A DNA stretch of 64,000 bases, from contig CAVVVG010000005.1 in NCBI GenBank assembly GCA_963751615.1, positions 1,736,001 through 1,800,000 of the forward strand, read 5' to 3'. Under the pieces are notes generated by a model. That model was not told where the DNA came from and searched no databases. It saw nothing but the letters and a program-made list of their open reading frames with translations. A program made the position numbers and the translations under genes. Source of the DNA: Palsa-892 sp963751615 (lineage in GTDB: Bacteria; Pseudomonadota; Alphaproteobacteria; Rhizobiales; Xanthobacteraceae). Positions 17,871 through 27,423 of this stretch are shown here, in pieces; within the stretch, counting starts at the first letter, position 1; the number at the start of each line of letters is the position of its first letter.

Positions 17871-18013
17871 ATCGCAGCGGCACGGCGCTGCGTTTCGGCT
17901 TCTCGTTTCATTTGAAACTCCGCTTCCGCTCCCGGGCCGCAGAGCTCGCAGCTGACGTTAAGCATGCGGTGTGGTTCGTGGACTCCCCAACACTAATCGA
18001 CATGCGCCGTTCT

Positions 18014-19150
18014 TCAGCGTGCAAGCACGTGCGACCCGATTTCGCTGATCTTGTTGACGCCCGTCAGCGCCATCGTCGTCTCAAGCTCGCGCTTGATGAA
18101 GTCGATTGCGGCACTGACGCCTTCCTCACCGTTCGCGCCTAGACCGTAAATATAGGAACGGCCGATCATGCAGCTTTTCGCACCGAGCGCGAGCGCTCGC
18201 ATGACGTCCTGGCCCGAGCGCACGCCGCTATCAAACATGATCTCGATGCGCTTGCCGATGGCCTCTGCGATCTGAGGCAGGGCATGAATCGAGGAAGGCG
18301 CGCCATCGAGCTGGCGTCCACCGTGGTTTGAAACCACGATTGCGTCGGAACCATGCTTTACCGCGAGTTTCGCATCCTCGATATCGAGAATGCCCTTGAG
18401 TATCAGTGGGCCTTTCCAGAGGCTGCGAATCCATTTTACGTCGGTCCAATTCAGCGCCGGATCGAACTGGCTGTTGGTCCATTCGGCGAGCGAAGTGTTG
18501 TCATCGACTCCCTTGACGTGTCCGACGATATTGCCGAAGTGCCGCCGTTTTGCCCGAAGAATACTCGCGACCCATGCGGGCTTTGTCGCGATGTTGATAA
18601 GATTACTGATCTTCATTTTCGGCGGCACCGATAGGCCGTTTTTGATGTCGCGATGGCGCTGGCCAAGTACTTGCAGATCGACCGTTAGTACTAACGCGTT
18701 GCACTTCGCTGCCTTTGCACGCTCGATCAGCGAACGGACGAATTTGCGATCGCGCATGACATAGAGTTGAAACCAGAACGGGCGGCTTACTTCGCTCGCG
18801 ACGTCTTCGATCGAGCACACCGACATCGTGCTTAGGCAGAACGGAATACCAGCTTTTTCGGCTGCGCGGGCGGCGAGAATTTCGCCGTTGCCGCGTTGCA
18901 TCCCACAAAGGCCGACGGGCGCAAGCGCGAGCGGCACCGAGACGTGATTGCCAAGAATCCGGGTCGCGGTCGAGCGCTTTGACACATCAACCAGAATCTT
19001 CTGACGGAGCTGTATTGCCTGCAGGTCACGCCGGTTTGCGTGCAGAGTCTCCTCGGCATATGAGCCGCTTTCGGCATATTCGATGAACATTTTCGGCACT
19101 TTGTGGTGCGCGATCTGGCGTAAATCCTCGACGCAAGTCACGGTCTGCAT
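18014..19150 (-). CDS. lldD: FMN-dependent alpha-hydroxy-acid dehydrogenase (L-lactate dehydrogenase LldD-like)
   Basis: FMN flavoenzyme of the lactate dehydrogenase/glycolate oxidase family, 378 residues from the chosen ATG. Visible motifs are the N-terminal ANRRDLQAIQLRQKILVDVS, LALAPVGLCGMQ, FWFQLYVMRD, and the active-site block VSNHGGRQLDGAPSS, where His and Arg bind the hydroxyacid carboxylate; the C-terminal FMN-phosphate site includes FDSGVRSGQDV and IGRSYIYGL. Spacing and sequence suggest L-lactate as substrate, but other 2-hydroxyacids are possible. The ATG is preceded by GGGGAA; a longer frame adds 23 unlikely residues. It is divergent from the glcDEF genes, 182 bases apart start to start. 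Confidence 0.88.
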   Translation of the reverse strand: MQTVTCVEDLRQIAHHKVPKMFIEYAESGSYAEETLHANRRDLQAIQLRQKILVDVSKRSTATRILGNHVSVPLALAPVGLCGMQRGNGEILAARAAEKAGIPFCLSTMSVCSIEDVASEVSRPFWFQLYVMRDRKFVRSLIERAKAAKCNALVLTVDLQVLGQRHRDIKNGLSVPPKMKISNLINIATKPAWVASILRAKRRHFGNIVGHVKGVDDNTSLAEWTNSQFDPALNWTDVKWIRSLWKGPLILKGILDIEDAKLAVKHGSDAIVVSNHGGRQLDGAPSSIHALPQIAEAIGKRIEIMFDSGVRSGQDVMRALALGAKSCMIGRSYIYGLGANGEEGVSAAIDFIKRELETTMALTGVNKISEIGSHVLAR

Positions 19151-19332
19151 AAGATTCCCCGGGTCATCTATTATGACTTCCAATTGATACCATGCCTCGC
19201 GGGTTCCGGTACACAACAAGCGTGGCTAGCCGTCCCGAGGATGACATGAAGCTGGACGCTCGAAGCACTGATCCTGACCAATCGCGTTATTTTCCTGCCG
19301 CGATCTGATAGAGTGCCCGCACTGGAGGACGC

Positions 19333-20826
19333 ATGTCACTTATAATGCCTGACCTCGACCGGGCCGTGCTCGACCGGCGGGCGAGTATCGTCGCGGCACT
19401 GCGAGAAATCGTACCCGGCGAAGGTGTGATCGACTCCGCGCGCGAGATGAAGCCGTTCGAATCAGACGGTCTCACCGCCTATAGAGCTATGCCGATGGTG
19501 GTCGTGCTACCGGAAACGGTCGAGCAGGTCTCGCAGGTACTGCGCTACTGCCATGCCGAGAAAATCAAGGTCGTTCCACGCGGCGCCGGCACGTCGCTTT
19601 CGGGCGGCGCCTTGCCCCTACAGGACGGCGTGCTGCTTGGTATGGCGAAGTTCAACCGTGTACTGGAAATCGATTACCAGAACCGCGTCGCCATCGTGCA
19701 GCCTGGGGTTACCAATCTCGGGATTACCAAAGTAGTCGAAGTTAACGGGTTTTATTACGCGCCTGACCCCTCGTCGCAGATTGCCTGCACCATCGGCGGC
19801 AATGTCGCGGAAAACTCCGGCGGGGTTCATTGTCTGAAATACGGCATGACGACGAACAATGTGCTTGGCGTAGAAATGGTGCTGATGACCGGAGAAATTG
19901 TCCGCATTGGTGGCAAGCATCTCGACGCCGATGGATACGATCTTCTGTCCGTCATAGTTGGTTCGGAAGGTCTGCTCGGTGTCATCACCGAAGTGACCGT
20001 ACGCATTCTGACCAAACCGGAGACCGCTCGCGCGGTGCTTGTTGGATTTCCGAACTCGGAGGCTGCAGGTGATTGCGTCGCGAAAATAATTGGCGCCGGA
20101 ATCATCCCCGGGGGCATGGAGATGATGGATAAACCTGCGATTCATGCCTCAGAAGATTTCGTGCATGCGGGCTATCCGCTCGATGTCGAGGCGCTCTTGA
20201 TTGTCGAGCTGGACGGTCCGAAAGCCGAAGTCGATAATTTATTGGAACGCGTTACAAAAATCGCAATGGATTGCGGCTCATCGGTCCTGCGTGCCTCGAA
20301 CAACGAGGAAGAACGCTTGAAATTCTGGGCCGGGCGGAAGGCCGCCTTTCCGGCGGTGGGACGTATTTCACCCGATTATTATTGTATGGACGGGACGATC
20401 CCGCGTGCGAAACTACCGCTGGTGCTTGCGCGTACGCGTGAACTATCCGAACACTACAAGCTTCGGGTTGCCAATGTTTTCCATGCCGGCGATGGCAATC
20501 TACATCCGCTCATTCTTTACGATGCGAATAAAACTGGTGAGCTAGAGCGCGCGGAGAAATTTGGTGCCGACATTCTGAAACTTTGCGTCGAGGTTGGCGG
20601 CGTGCTGACGGGAGAACACGGCGTCGGAGTCGAGAAGCGCGACCTGATGCCTTCAATGTTCAACGAAGCCGATCTCGCTCAGCAGCAGCGCCTCAAATGT
20701 GCGTTCGATGCCGAGGGGCTGCTCAACCCCGGCAAGGTATTTCCGAAATTGCATCGTTGTGCCGAACTCGGTCGCATGCACATCCACGCTGGCAAACTTC
20801 CTTTCCCCGATCTTCCGCGATTCTGA
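19333..20826 (+). CDS. glcD: Glycolate oxidase subunit GlcD (FAD-linked)
   Basis: FAD-binding catalytic subunit of glycolate oxidase, which turns glycolate into glyoxylate and feeds electrons to the membrane. The product is 497 residues. The PCMH-type FAD domain shows VVPRGAGTSLSGGALP (about 80-95) and ACTIGGNVAENSGGVHCLKYG, and the C-terminal FAD-oxidase domain has VFHAGDGNLHPLILYD and GGVLTGEHGVGVEKR. It leads a three-gene operon. Its TGA overlaps the ATG of glcE by one base (TGATG). Confidence 0.94.
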   Translation: MSLIMPDLDRAVLDRRASIVAALREIVPGEGVIDSAREMKPFESDGLTAYRAMPMVVVLPETVEQVSQVLRYCHAEKIKVVPRGAGTSLSGGALPLQDGVLLGMAKFNRVLEIDYQNRVAIVQPGVTNLGITKVVEVNGFYYAPDPSSQIACTIGGNVAENSGGVHCLKYGMTTNNVLGVEMVLMTGEIVRIGGKHLDADGYDLLSVIVGSEGLLGVITEVTVRILTKPETARAVLVGFPNSEAAGDCVAKIIGAGIIPGGMEMMDKPAIHASEDFVHAGYPLDVEALLIVELDGPKAEVDNLLERVTKIAMDCGSSVLRASNNEEERLKFWAGRKAAFPAVGRISPDYYCMDGTIPRAKLPLVLARTRELSEHYKLRVANVFHAGDGNLHPLILYDANKTGELERAEKFGADILKLCVEVGGVLTGEHGVGVEKRDLMPSMFNEADLAQQQRLKCAFDAEGLLNPGKVFPKLHRCAELGRMHIHAGKLPFPDLPRF

Positions 20827-22043
20827 TGACCGACACTCTGAAACCCCGCGACGAAAAAGAAGTCGCCGAAGTCGTCGCTTGGGCGGTGGCGGAGAGCAAG
20901 ACGCTCGAAATCGTCGGCGAAGGATCGAAACGAACCGTCGGCCGTGCGGCGCAGACAGCGATGACGCTCAATTGTTCAAAAATCAGCGGCGTCGTCTTGT
21001 ACGAACCGGAAGAACTTGTGTTGTCGGTGAAAGCCGGAACGCCTCTTTCTGAGATTCAAAATCAGCTTGCGCAACATAAACAGGAACTCGCCTTTGAGCC
21101 CATGAACCTCAGTCCGTTACTCGGTGGCAAGACCGGCGCCGGTACGATCGGCGGCATGGTCTCAATCAATTTCTCCGGTCCACGCCGCATTAAGGCGGGT
21201 TCTGCGCGCGATCATGCGCTCGGCGTCAAAGCAGTTTCGGGCCGCGGTGAGGCGTTCAAAGCAGGTGGCCGTGTGGTGAAAAATGTGACCGGCTACGATC
21301 TGCAGAAACTAATCACCGGTTCCTGGGGCACGCTTGCGGTGATAACCGAGATCACGTTGAAAGTCCTGCCGGCTGCCGAAGATGAGATGACGGTTCTTGC
21401 GCTCGGCTTGTCCGACGCCCGCGCAATCGAAGCAATGTCCATTGCGATGGGCTCGACCTGCGACATTTCGGGAGCCGCCCATTTGCCAATGAAGATCGCG
21501 GCGAAAATTTCGGCCAAAATTGTGGCCAACGCGAATGGCGCCGCCACCGCGTTCCGCCTGGAAGGCATACCCGCCTCCATCGCATACCGCCGAGAAAAGC
21601 TTGAGGGAATCTTGAAGCCGTTCGGCTCGCGCGCCACGCTCGCGGCCCTTGAATCGAAATCTTTCTGGTATTCGGTTCGCGATGTGCTTCCGTTCGCAGA
21701 TGGAACGCAGAACGCAGTGTGGCGAATTTCGACGACGCCTGGGTTGGGCGCGCAAGTAGGCGTCGCCATTACGGCAGCCACCGGAGCTCAGATTTTCTAC
21801 GATTGGGCGGGCGGATTGCTGTGGGTTGAAATGCCGAATGAGACGCCGCATGAAGCGGCTGTCCGAAGCGCATTGAATGGTCAGGGCTATGCGCTCCTAG
21901 TCCGCGCCAGTTCTGCTGTTCGCGCGAGTGCCGCCATTTTTGGTCCGCTCGACAGCGGACTCGCCAACGTTATGCGCGCTGTCAAGGAAAGCTTCGACCC
22001 GAAGCGCATTCTCAATCCCGGCCGTATGTACGCAGGGCTCTAA
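20826..22043 (+). CDS. glcE: Glycolate oxidase subunit GlcE
   Basis: Second flavin-binding subunit of glycolate oxidase, 405 residues. It has a PCMH FAD fold like GlcD but is shorter, with EIVGEGSKRTVGR, LSVKAGTPLSEIQ and the glycine-rich segment near GAGTIGGMVSINFSGPRR, and ends with the family text KESFDPKRILNPGRMYAGL. The start overlaps the glcD stop and its own TAA overlaps the glcF ATG (TAATG), so the three subunits are made in a coupled way. A longer upstream frame runs inside glcD and is a shadow. Confidence 0.93.
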   Translation: MTDTLKPRDEKEVAEVVAWAVAESKTLEIVGEGSKRTVGRAAQTAMTLNCSKISGVVLYEPEELVLSVKAGTPLSEIQNQLAQHKQELAFEPMNLSPLLGGKTGAGTIGGMVSINFSGPRRIKAGSARDHALGVKAVSGRGEAFKAGGRVVKNVTGYDLQKLITGSWGTLAVITEITLKVLPAAEDEMTVLALGLSDARAIEAMSIAMGSTCDISGAAHLPMKIAAKISAKIVANANGAATAFRLEGIPASIAYRREKLEGILKPFGSRATLAALESKSFWYSVRDVLPFADGTQNAVWRISTTPGLGAQVGVAITAATGAQIFYDWAGGLLWVEMPNETPHEAAVRSALNGQGYALLVRASSAVRASAAIFGPLDSGLANVMRAVKESFDPKRILNPGRMYAGL

Positions 22044-23359
22044 TGCAGACCAATTTTACGCTTGCGCAGCTTGCCGATCCGAATATTGCGGTCGCGGACA
22101 AGATTCTGCGTGCCTGTGTGCATTGTGGGTTTTGCACGGCAACCTGTCCGACGTATGTGCTACTTGGCGACGAATTGGATTCGCCGCGGGGCCGCATCTA
22201 CCTCATCAAGGAAATGCTCGAGCACGACAGAGCCGCGACCGCCGATGTGGTCAAACACATCGACCGCTGCCTCTCCTGCCTATCGTGCATGACGACGTGT
22301 CCGTCAGGCGTGCACTACATGCACCTCGTTGATAACGCTCGTGTACACATCGAAAATACCTTCCGACGTCCGCTGCTCGACCGCTTTTATCGAGCGTTAC
22401 TCGGATGGTTGATGCCCTATCCCGCGCGCTTCCGTTTTGGGCTTCAGGCGGCCAAACTCGCGAAACCTTTTACTGCGTTGTTTTCCGGGATCGGTCTGAA
22501 ACCGGTTGCCGTGATGCTAAAGCTTGCACCCTGGCACGTACCGGCGTCGAAGATTCCAGAATCACAGCATATCTTTCCGGCCGAAGGTCAGCGCAAGGGG
22601 CGTGTCGCGTTGCTTTCGGGCTGTGTCGACAAAGTCGTGAAGCCCTCGATTCGCGAGGCAACAATCCGTGTCCTGAATCGACACGGGATTGAAGTCGTAC
22701 TTGCCGAAGGCGAATCTTGCTGCGGCTCGCTCGTTCATCACATGGGCCGTGAACATGAGGCGCTCGGTTTCGTCCGCAACAATATCGACGCCTGGACGCG
22801 TGAGCTCGAGGGACAGGGCATCGACGCCATCCTGATTACGGCGTCTGGTTGCGGCACGACCGTCAAAGATTATGGCTTCATGCTGCGAATGGATGCCGCC
22901 TACAAAGACAGGGCCGAAAAGATTTCCTCGCTTGCCAAGGACATTTCGGAATATCTCGTCGAGCGTGGTATCAACTCACCTACTAGATCCAGCCATATTC
23001 CTGTTGCCTACCATTCCGCCTGTTCGATGCAGCACGGCCAGAAGATCGACCGCCAACCGAGGGAGCTCCTGGTCAAGGCGGGCTTTATCGTGCGCGACAT
23101 TGCCGAGGGTCATTTGTGTTGCGGTTCGGCAGGCACCTACAACATGTTACAGTCGGAGATCGCGAAGCGGTTGCTTACCCGTAAGGTAGCGAATATTGAA
23201 AAGACCGCGCCAAGGATCGTGGCGACAGGAAATATCGGCTGCATGACGCAAATCGCCAGCGGAACAAATATTCCAGTCGTTCACACGATTGAATTGATCG
23301 ATTGGGCAACGGGCGGGCCGATGCCGCCGGAATTGCCGGCAGGTTTTGGCGGTTATTAA
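22043..23359 (+). CDS. glcF: Glycolate oxidase iron-sulfur subunit GlcF
   Basis: Iron-sulfur subunit passing electrons from the flavin subunits to the quinone pool, 438 residues. Two [4Fe-4S] ferredoxin motifs are present: CVHCGFCTATCP (about 27-38) and CLSCLSCMTTCP (about 77-88). Two CCG-type domains follow, seen as GESCCGSLVHHMG and GHLCCGSAGTYN, which in this family bind a further cofactor. It completes glcDEF. Malate synthase, which consumes the product glyoxylate, begins 42 bases later and may be cotranscribed. Confidence 0.94.
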   Translation: MQTNFTLAQLADPNIAVADKILRACVHCGFCTATCPTYVLLGDELDSPRGRIYLIKEMLEHDRAATADVVKHIDRCLSCLSCMTTCPSGVHYMHLVDNARVHIENTFRRPLLDRFYRALLGWLMPYPARFRFGLQAAKLAKPFTALFSGIGLKPVAVMLKLAPWHVPASKIPESQHIFPAEGQRKGRVALLSGCVDKVVKPSIREATIRVLNRHGIEVVLAEGESCCGSLVHHMGREHEALGFVRNNIDAWTRELEGQGIDAILITASGCGTTVKDYGFMLRMDAAYKDRAEKISSLAKDISEYLVERGINSPTRSSHIPVAYHSACSMQHGQKIDRQPRELLVKAGFIVRDIAEGHLCCGSAGTYNMLQSEIAKRLLTRKVANIEKTAPRIVATGNIGCMTQIASGTNIPVVHTIELIDWATGGPMPPELPAGFGGY

Positions 23360-23401
23360 AGCTGTCTATAACTTCAAAAATTCACGGGTTAGGCGGGAAT
23401 T

Positions 23402-25183
23402 ATGGCGAAGAAGAAGCGCCCGAAAAAGGGCAATAAGAAAAAGATCAAAAAGGCAAAGGCAAAAAGGCCAAAAGTGCGGCTGAAAAAGGCGAAACGTTTC
23501 CGCAAGGCCGTGACGCAATCCGTGGCGAAAAAAAAGACTTCTAAGATGGCGCGCGCCGGGAAAGCGGCGGCCATGGGCTCGGCACGATCGTTTGGCCCAA
23601 ATGTGAATGGCGTCGTCATCAGCATCAAGTTGGGACCTCGCTTTGATGAAATTCTAACCGCCCCGGCACTTGAGTTTATCGCCGGAATGCATCGGAAGTT
23701 CGACAAAACGCGACAAAAGCTGCTCGCGCGCCGCATGGATCGTCAGCTTCGCTACGATGCCGGTGAACTTCCCGATTTTCTGTACGAGACGAAGCGCATT
23801 CGCGAACAGGGCTGGAAGATAGCGACGCTGCCCAAGGATCTGCTCGACCGTCGCGTGGAAATCACCGGTCCCGTCGACCGCAAGATGGTGGTCAACGCCC
23901 TGAACTCAGGCGCAGAGGTTTACATGGCGGATTTCGAGGACGCCTGTTCCCCGACCTGGGCGAATCTGATTGAGGGCCAGATCAATCTTAAGGATCGCTG
24001 GGACGGCAAGCTCGATTTCGTCGATCCACAAAGCAAGAAATCCTATGCGCTGAAGGATAAAGTTGCGACGCTGATCGTACGTCCGCGCGGCTGGCATCTT
24101 CTGGAAGAACATATGACGGTCGATGGCCAGCCGGTCTCGGGCGCACTATTCGACTTCGGGCTCTATGTCTTCCACAACGCGGAAAAGACGATCGCGGCTG
24201 GTACCGGCCCGTATTTCTATCTTCCGAAAATTGAGAGCCATCTGGAATCGCGTCTCTGGAATGAAGTGTTCGTGCTTGCTCAGCAAGAGCTCGGTATCCC
24301 GAGCGGCACAATTAAGGCCACTGTCCTGATCGAGACGCTGCCGGCCGCATTCGAGATGGACGAGATCCTTTACGAAATGCGTGATCATATCACTGGCCTC
24401 AACTGCGGCCGGTGGGACTACATCTTCTCCTTCATCAAGCGGCTCGGGAAAAACAAGAATTTTCTAACACCTGATCGTGCAACGATGACGATGGATAAGG
24501 CGTTCCTTAATGCCTATTCGCTGCTCCTGATCCGCACTTGTCACCGCCGTGGTGCATTCGCTATGGGCGGCATGGCCGCACAGATTCCGGTGAAAGGTGA
24601 TCCAAAAGCGAACGAGGATGCATTTAAGAAAGTTCGTGCCGACAAGGAGCGCGAGGCCGGCAATGGTCACGACGGAACGTGGGTGGCGCACCCCGATCTC
24701 GTTCCCGTTGCGGAAGAAGTATTCCGCCGCATGATGCATACTCCGAACCAGCTTGACCGACTGCGTGATGACGTTCGCGTCAATCGCGATCAGTTGTTGC
24801 AAATTCCGGAAGGCGCGCGCACCGAAGCGGGCCTACGGCTAAACATTCGCGTTGGCGTGCAATACATTGAGGCGTGGCTATGCGGCCGCGGCGCCGTGCC
24901 TCTTTATAATCTGATGGAGGATGCAGCCACCGCTGAGATCAGCCGAATGCAGGTTTGGCAGTGGATCTATCACCGTGCGAATCTTGCGGATGGGCGCGAA
25001 GTGACGCCGGAACTTTTCAGGGCGATCACCGCCGACGAAATGGAAAAGGTCCGCCAATCGATCGGTCCCGCGGTTTACGACGCGGGCCGCTTCAAGGAGG
25101 CGGTGAAACTGTTCACCGACATGTCCCTTGCCAAAAATTCTGAGGAATTCCTTACGGTGCCAGCTTACAAACTGATTAAATGA
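23402..25183 (+). CDS. Malate synthase A with a lysine-rich N-terminal extension
   Basis: Condenses glyoxylate and acetyl-CoA to malate. The catalytic part resembles malate synthase A from about residue 65 on: VEITGPVDRKMVVNALNSGA, YMADFEDACSPTW, LIVRPRGWHL, GLNCGRWDYIFS and MGGMAAQIP are signature blocks holding the Mg and glyoxylate ligands. The first ~60 residues are very unusual, about half Lys/Arg (runs such as KKKRPKKGNKKKIKKAK), like a histone H1-type tail. An internal ATG at codon 49 would remove most of the tail, but the upstream ATG has the better ribosome site (AGGCGGG). Its place behind glcDEF fits growth on glycolate or C2 compounds. The total of 593 residues exceeds the usual ~540. 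Confidence 0.92.
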   Translation: MAKKKRPKKGNKKKIKKAKAKRPKVRLKKAKRFRKAVTQSVAKKKTSKMARAGKAAAMGSARSFGPNVNGVVISIKLGPRFDEILTAPALEFIAGMHRKFDKTRQKLLARRMDRQLRYDAGELPDFLYETKRIREQGWKIATLPKDLLDRRVEITGPVDRKMVVNALNSGAEVYMADFEDACSPTWANLIEGQINLKDRWDGKLDFVDPQSKKSYALKDKVATLIVRPRGWHLLEEHMTVDGQPVSGALFDFGLYVFHNAEKTIAAGTGPYFYLPKIESHLESRLWNEVFVLAQQELGIPSGTIKATVLIETLPAAFEMDEILYEMRDHITGLNCGRWDYIFSFIKRLGKNKNFLTPDRATMTMDKAFLNAYSLLLIRTCHRRGAFAMGGMAAQIPVKGDPKANEDAFKKVRADKEREAGNGHDGTWVAHPDLVPVAEEVFRRMMHTPNQLDRLRDDVRVNRDQLLQIPEGARTEAGLRLNIRVGVQYIEAWLCGRGAVPLYNLMEDAATAEISRMQVWQWIYHRANLADGREVTPELFRAITADEMEKVRQSIGPAVYDAGRFKEAVKLFTDMSLAKNSEEFLTVPAYKLIK

Positions 25184-25206
25184 GAGAATTTCTTCGCCGA
25201 ATGGAA

Positions 25207-25236
25207 AAACGGGGCTGCTATAGAGCGGCCCCGTTT
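25207..25236. terminator. Probable bidirectional terminator between convergent genes
   Basis: Stem AAACGGGGCTGC / GCGGCCCCGTTT (12 pairs with one G-T) and a 6-base loop. A-rich sequence on the left and T-rich on the right make it usable in both directions. It sits between the malate synthase stop and the stop of the minus-strand L,D-transpeptidase. Confidence 0.8.
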
Positions 25237-25275
25237 GTGTATCTTCCCCCGGAGAAAGCTGGCGACGTAAAAATT

Positions 25276-26097
25276 TTAGATCACGATGACCTTGGTTCCG
25301 ACCTTCACCTTTTCGTAAAGGTCGATCACGTCCTCGTTCTTCATGCGAATGCAGCCAGACGAAACCGCGGTGCCGATCGTATGCGGCTCGTTTGAGCCGT
25401 GAATGCGATAGAGCGAGGAACCGAGATACATGGCGCGCGCTCCGAGCGGATTATCCGGACCGCCGGCCATGTAGGTCGGTAGGTCGGGACGACGAGCCAG
25501 CATCTGGCTTGGCGGACGCCAATCTGGCCATTCCTTTTTATGGCTAACGGTCTTGACGCCGGCCCATTCAAAACCGGGGCGGCCGACGCCGATGCCGTAG
25601 CGAATTGCCTTGCCATCGTCTTCCACGAGATAAAGGAAACGGTTCGGCGTATCGATGACAATGGTACCCGGCTTTTCGTCGGTGGGATAATTCACGATCT
25701 GCTTCATGAATTTCGGATCCATAGCGGGTGGCAGTTCGTAACGAACCGTCGGATCCTCGCGTCTTGCATTGATGATAGCGTTTTCGGGATTACGCTCGGA
25801 CAAGTCTTCCCTCGGACCCTGATAGCGCGAACGCGGCTGCTCGCCGTTATTCACTCCGCTGAACAGGAATTCGATGAAGCCGCCGCCCATCGAGCCGGGC
25901 CTGTTAAAGCCGGGACGATTTTCGGTGAAGTCGGAGCGCACTGGCTGGCTCGCGCGCTCCGCGGGGCTGGGCGCAGCAATATAGCGCGGAGTGTTGCGGA
26001 CAAAGTGCACTCCGCGCGAGCCGTCGAGCGGATCGGCTAAAGCGGGACTGAACGCAAAAACGAAAAGCGGGAGGAGAGCCACATTACGCATCGACAT
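25276..26097 (-). CDS. L,D-transpeptidase (YkuD domain), secreted
   Basis: Peptidoglycan L,D-transpeptidase, which forms 3-3 crosslinks or attaches proteins to the wall in the periplasm. The product is 273 residues with a Sec signal peptide (cleavage near ALA-DP, residue 21). A low-complexity Pro/Arg/Gly region (about 35-120) precedes the YkuD domain. The catalytic block runs from H232 in HGSNEP to C248 in SSGCIRM. The substrate strand contains PGTIVIDTPNRFLYLV. The opposite strand has a long open frame with no coding signs. It is convergent with malate synthase and followed upstream by an unannotated 141-base gap. Confidence 0.92.
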   Translation of the reverse strand: MSMRNVALLPLFVFAFSPALADPLDGSRGVHFVRNTPRYIAAPSPAERASQPVRSDFTENRPGFNRPGSMGGGFIEFLFSGVNNGEQPRSRYQGPREDLSERNPENAIINARREDPTVRYELPPAMDPKFMKQIVNYPTDEKPGTIVIDTPNRFLYLVEDDGKAIRYGIGVGRPGFEWAGVKTVSHKKEWPDWRPPSQMLARRPDLPTYMAGGPDNPLGARAMYLGSSLYRIHGSNEPHTIGTAVSSGCIRMKNEDVIDLYEKVKVGTKVIVI

Positions 26098-26238
26098 ACT
26101 CGCTGCTAATCGCCGAATTGGGACGCTTATGCCTAACGTAGCGTTGCGACCGAATGGTAAATGGAATGATTTCCGGGGCCGTTCTGTCGGCGTTTCCGGC
26201 TTTGCTTTGCGAATATGGTTGACGAAAAGTTTATAAGC

Positions 26239-27423
26239 TCATGGCCGGCGGATTAGCGTGAAACAAGCGAGCGCAGCCGCCGCGAATGCGGCGATCAATG
26301 TCAATGCCGCCACATCCGAAAATCGTTCCGCAACGAAAGCAAGAACGAGGGGGCCGACTGCCTGCATCACAAGCGCAGGTCCAGCGATGCGGCCGAGAAG
26401 CCGCCCGTAGCCTGAAACGCCGAAGAGTGAGAGCGGCACCGTGCCGCGTGCAATAGTCATAAGGCCGTTCGTGGCGCCAAACAGAAGGACGAAGGCGCCC
26501 GCGAAAGGAGCGGATATACCGAACCACCGCAGCATCAAATAGGCGAGTATCAGCGATACGACCGCAGCCCGCGCGATCAAAAGCGGTTGCTGACTTCGAG
26601 CGAATGTAAATTCGAGAAAGCGTGCGGTGACTTGCGCCGGGCCGAAGAGCGCGCCGATCGTGACTACGGTCGCAGGATCAATTCCGGCACGCGAAAAAAT
26701 CGCAAGCATATGCGCCGAAAGCGCTGAGGGAATGAATGAATATAACGCAAAAGCTGCGGCCACCAGCGTGAATTGGAGGCCCTTCGCTGGCAAATGCTTC
26801 GTCTTAGGCATCGGTCCTTCGGGAAGAACTTCGGTGGATGCATGTTCGCGCGGAAGCATAAAAGCAAGCAGCGGCGCGCCGACCAAAGCGAGCAATGCGG
26901 CATAGACTTCGTAAGCGCCCTGCCATCCGATTTTTTCAATCAGAAGATAGGTGAGTGGCCAGCTTACGGTCGAAGCGAATCCGCCGATGAATGTGAGGAG
27001 CGTAATCGCGCGTCGCGCGTTTGATGCGAAAATCCGCGCGAGGGTAGCGAACGCAGGATCGTAGAGCGATGCCGCCATCGCGGCGCCCAGTCCGATCCAT
27101 GCGGCCAGGTAAAAAGCCTGAAGGCTGGCGTAGACGATGCCCAAAAGGCCCGCGGCGCCCATAAGAAAACCAAACGGCATCACGACATGTCCGCCAAATC
27201 GGTCGATGCTTTTGCCGACAAACGGGGCGCAGATTCCTGCCGCTAGAAGCCCAATGGAAAACCCCGCCATGCAGAATGTGATCGACCAGCCGCGGGTCTC
27301 CGCGATCAAGGGAACGATCAGCACAGGCGTGTAGTAAATCGCGCCCCACGACAGGAGTTGGCACATGCCGAGAACGGGGATCGCACGCCACCGGCTCTTG
27401 ATCAGGCTAGGAAAGGATTTCAT
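26239..27423 (-). CDS. MFS transporter
   Basis: Twelve-helix major facilitator, 394 residues. The loop 2-3 motif appears as GKSIDRFGGHVVMPFG, and the first helix has MCQLLSWGAIYYTPVL, reminiscent of the oxalate/formate-type or monocarboxylate-like branch. The substrate cannot be told. The ATG overlaps the TGA of the small DUF2798 gene upstream (ATGA), so the two are coupled. The minus-strand gene set is divergent from the extensin-like gene. Confidence 0.85.
   Translation of the reverse strand: MKSFPSLIKSRWRAIPVLGMCQLLSWGAIYYTPVLIVPLIAETRGWSITFCMAGFSIGLLAAGICAPFVGKSIDRFGGHVVMPFGFLMGAAGLLGIVYASLQAFYLAAWIGLGAAMAASLYDPAFATLARIFASNARRAITLLTFIGGFASTVSWPLTYLLIEKIGWQGAYEVYAALLALVGAPLLAFMLPREHASTEVLPEGPMPKTKHLPAKGLQFTLVAAAFALYSFIPSALSAHMLAIFSRAGIDPATVVTIGALFGPAQVTARFLEFTFARSQQPLLIARAAVVSLILAYLMLRWFGISAPFAGAFVLLFGATNGLMTIARGTVPLSLFGVSGYGRLLGRIAGPALVMQAVGPLVLAFVAERFSDVAALTLIAAFAAAALACFTLIRRP

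Noticed and set aside
25540..26040. 166-codon open frame opposite the L,D-transpeptidase gene
   Set aside because: Pure antisense of the signal, linker and YkuD regions; no domain text.
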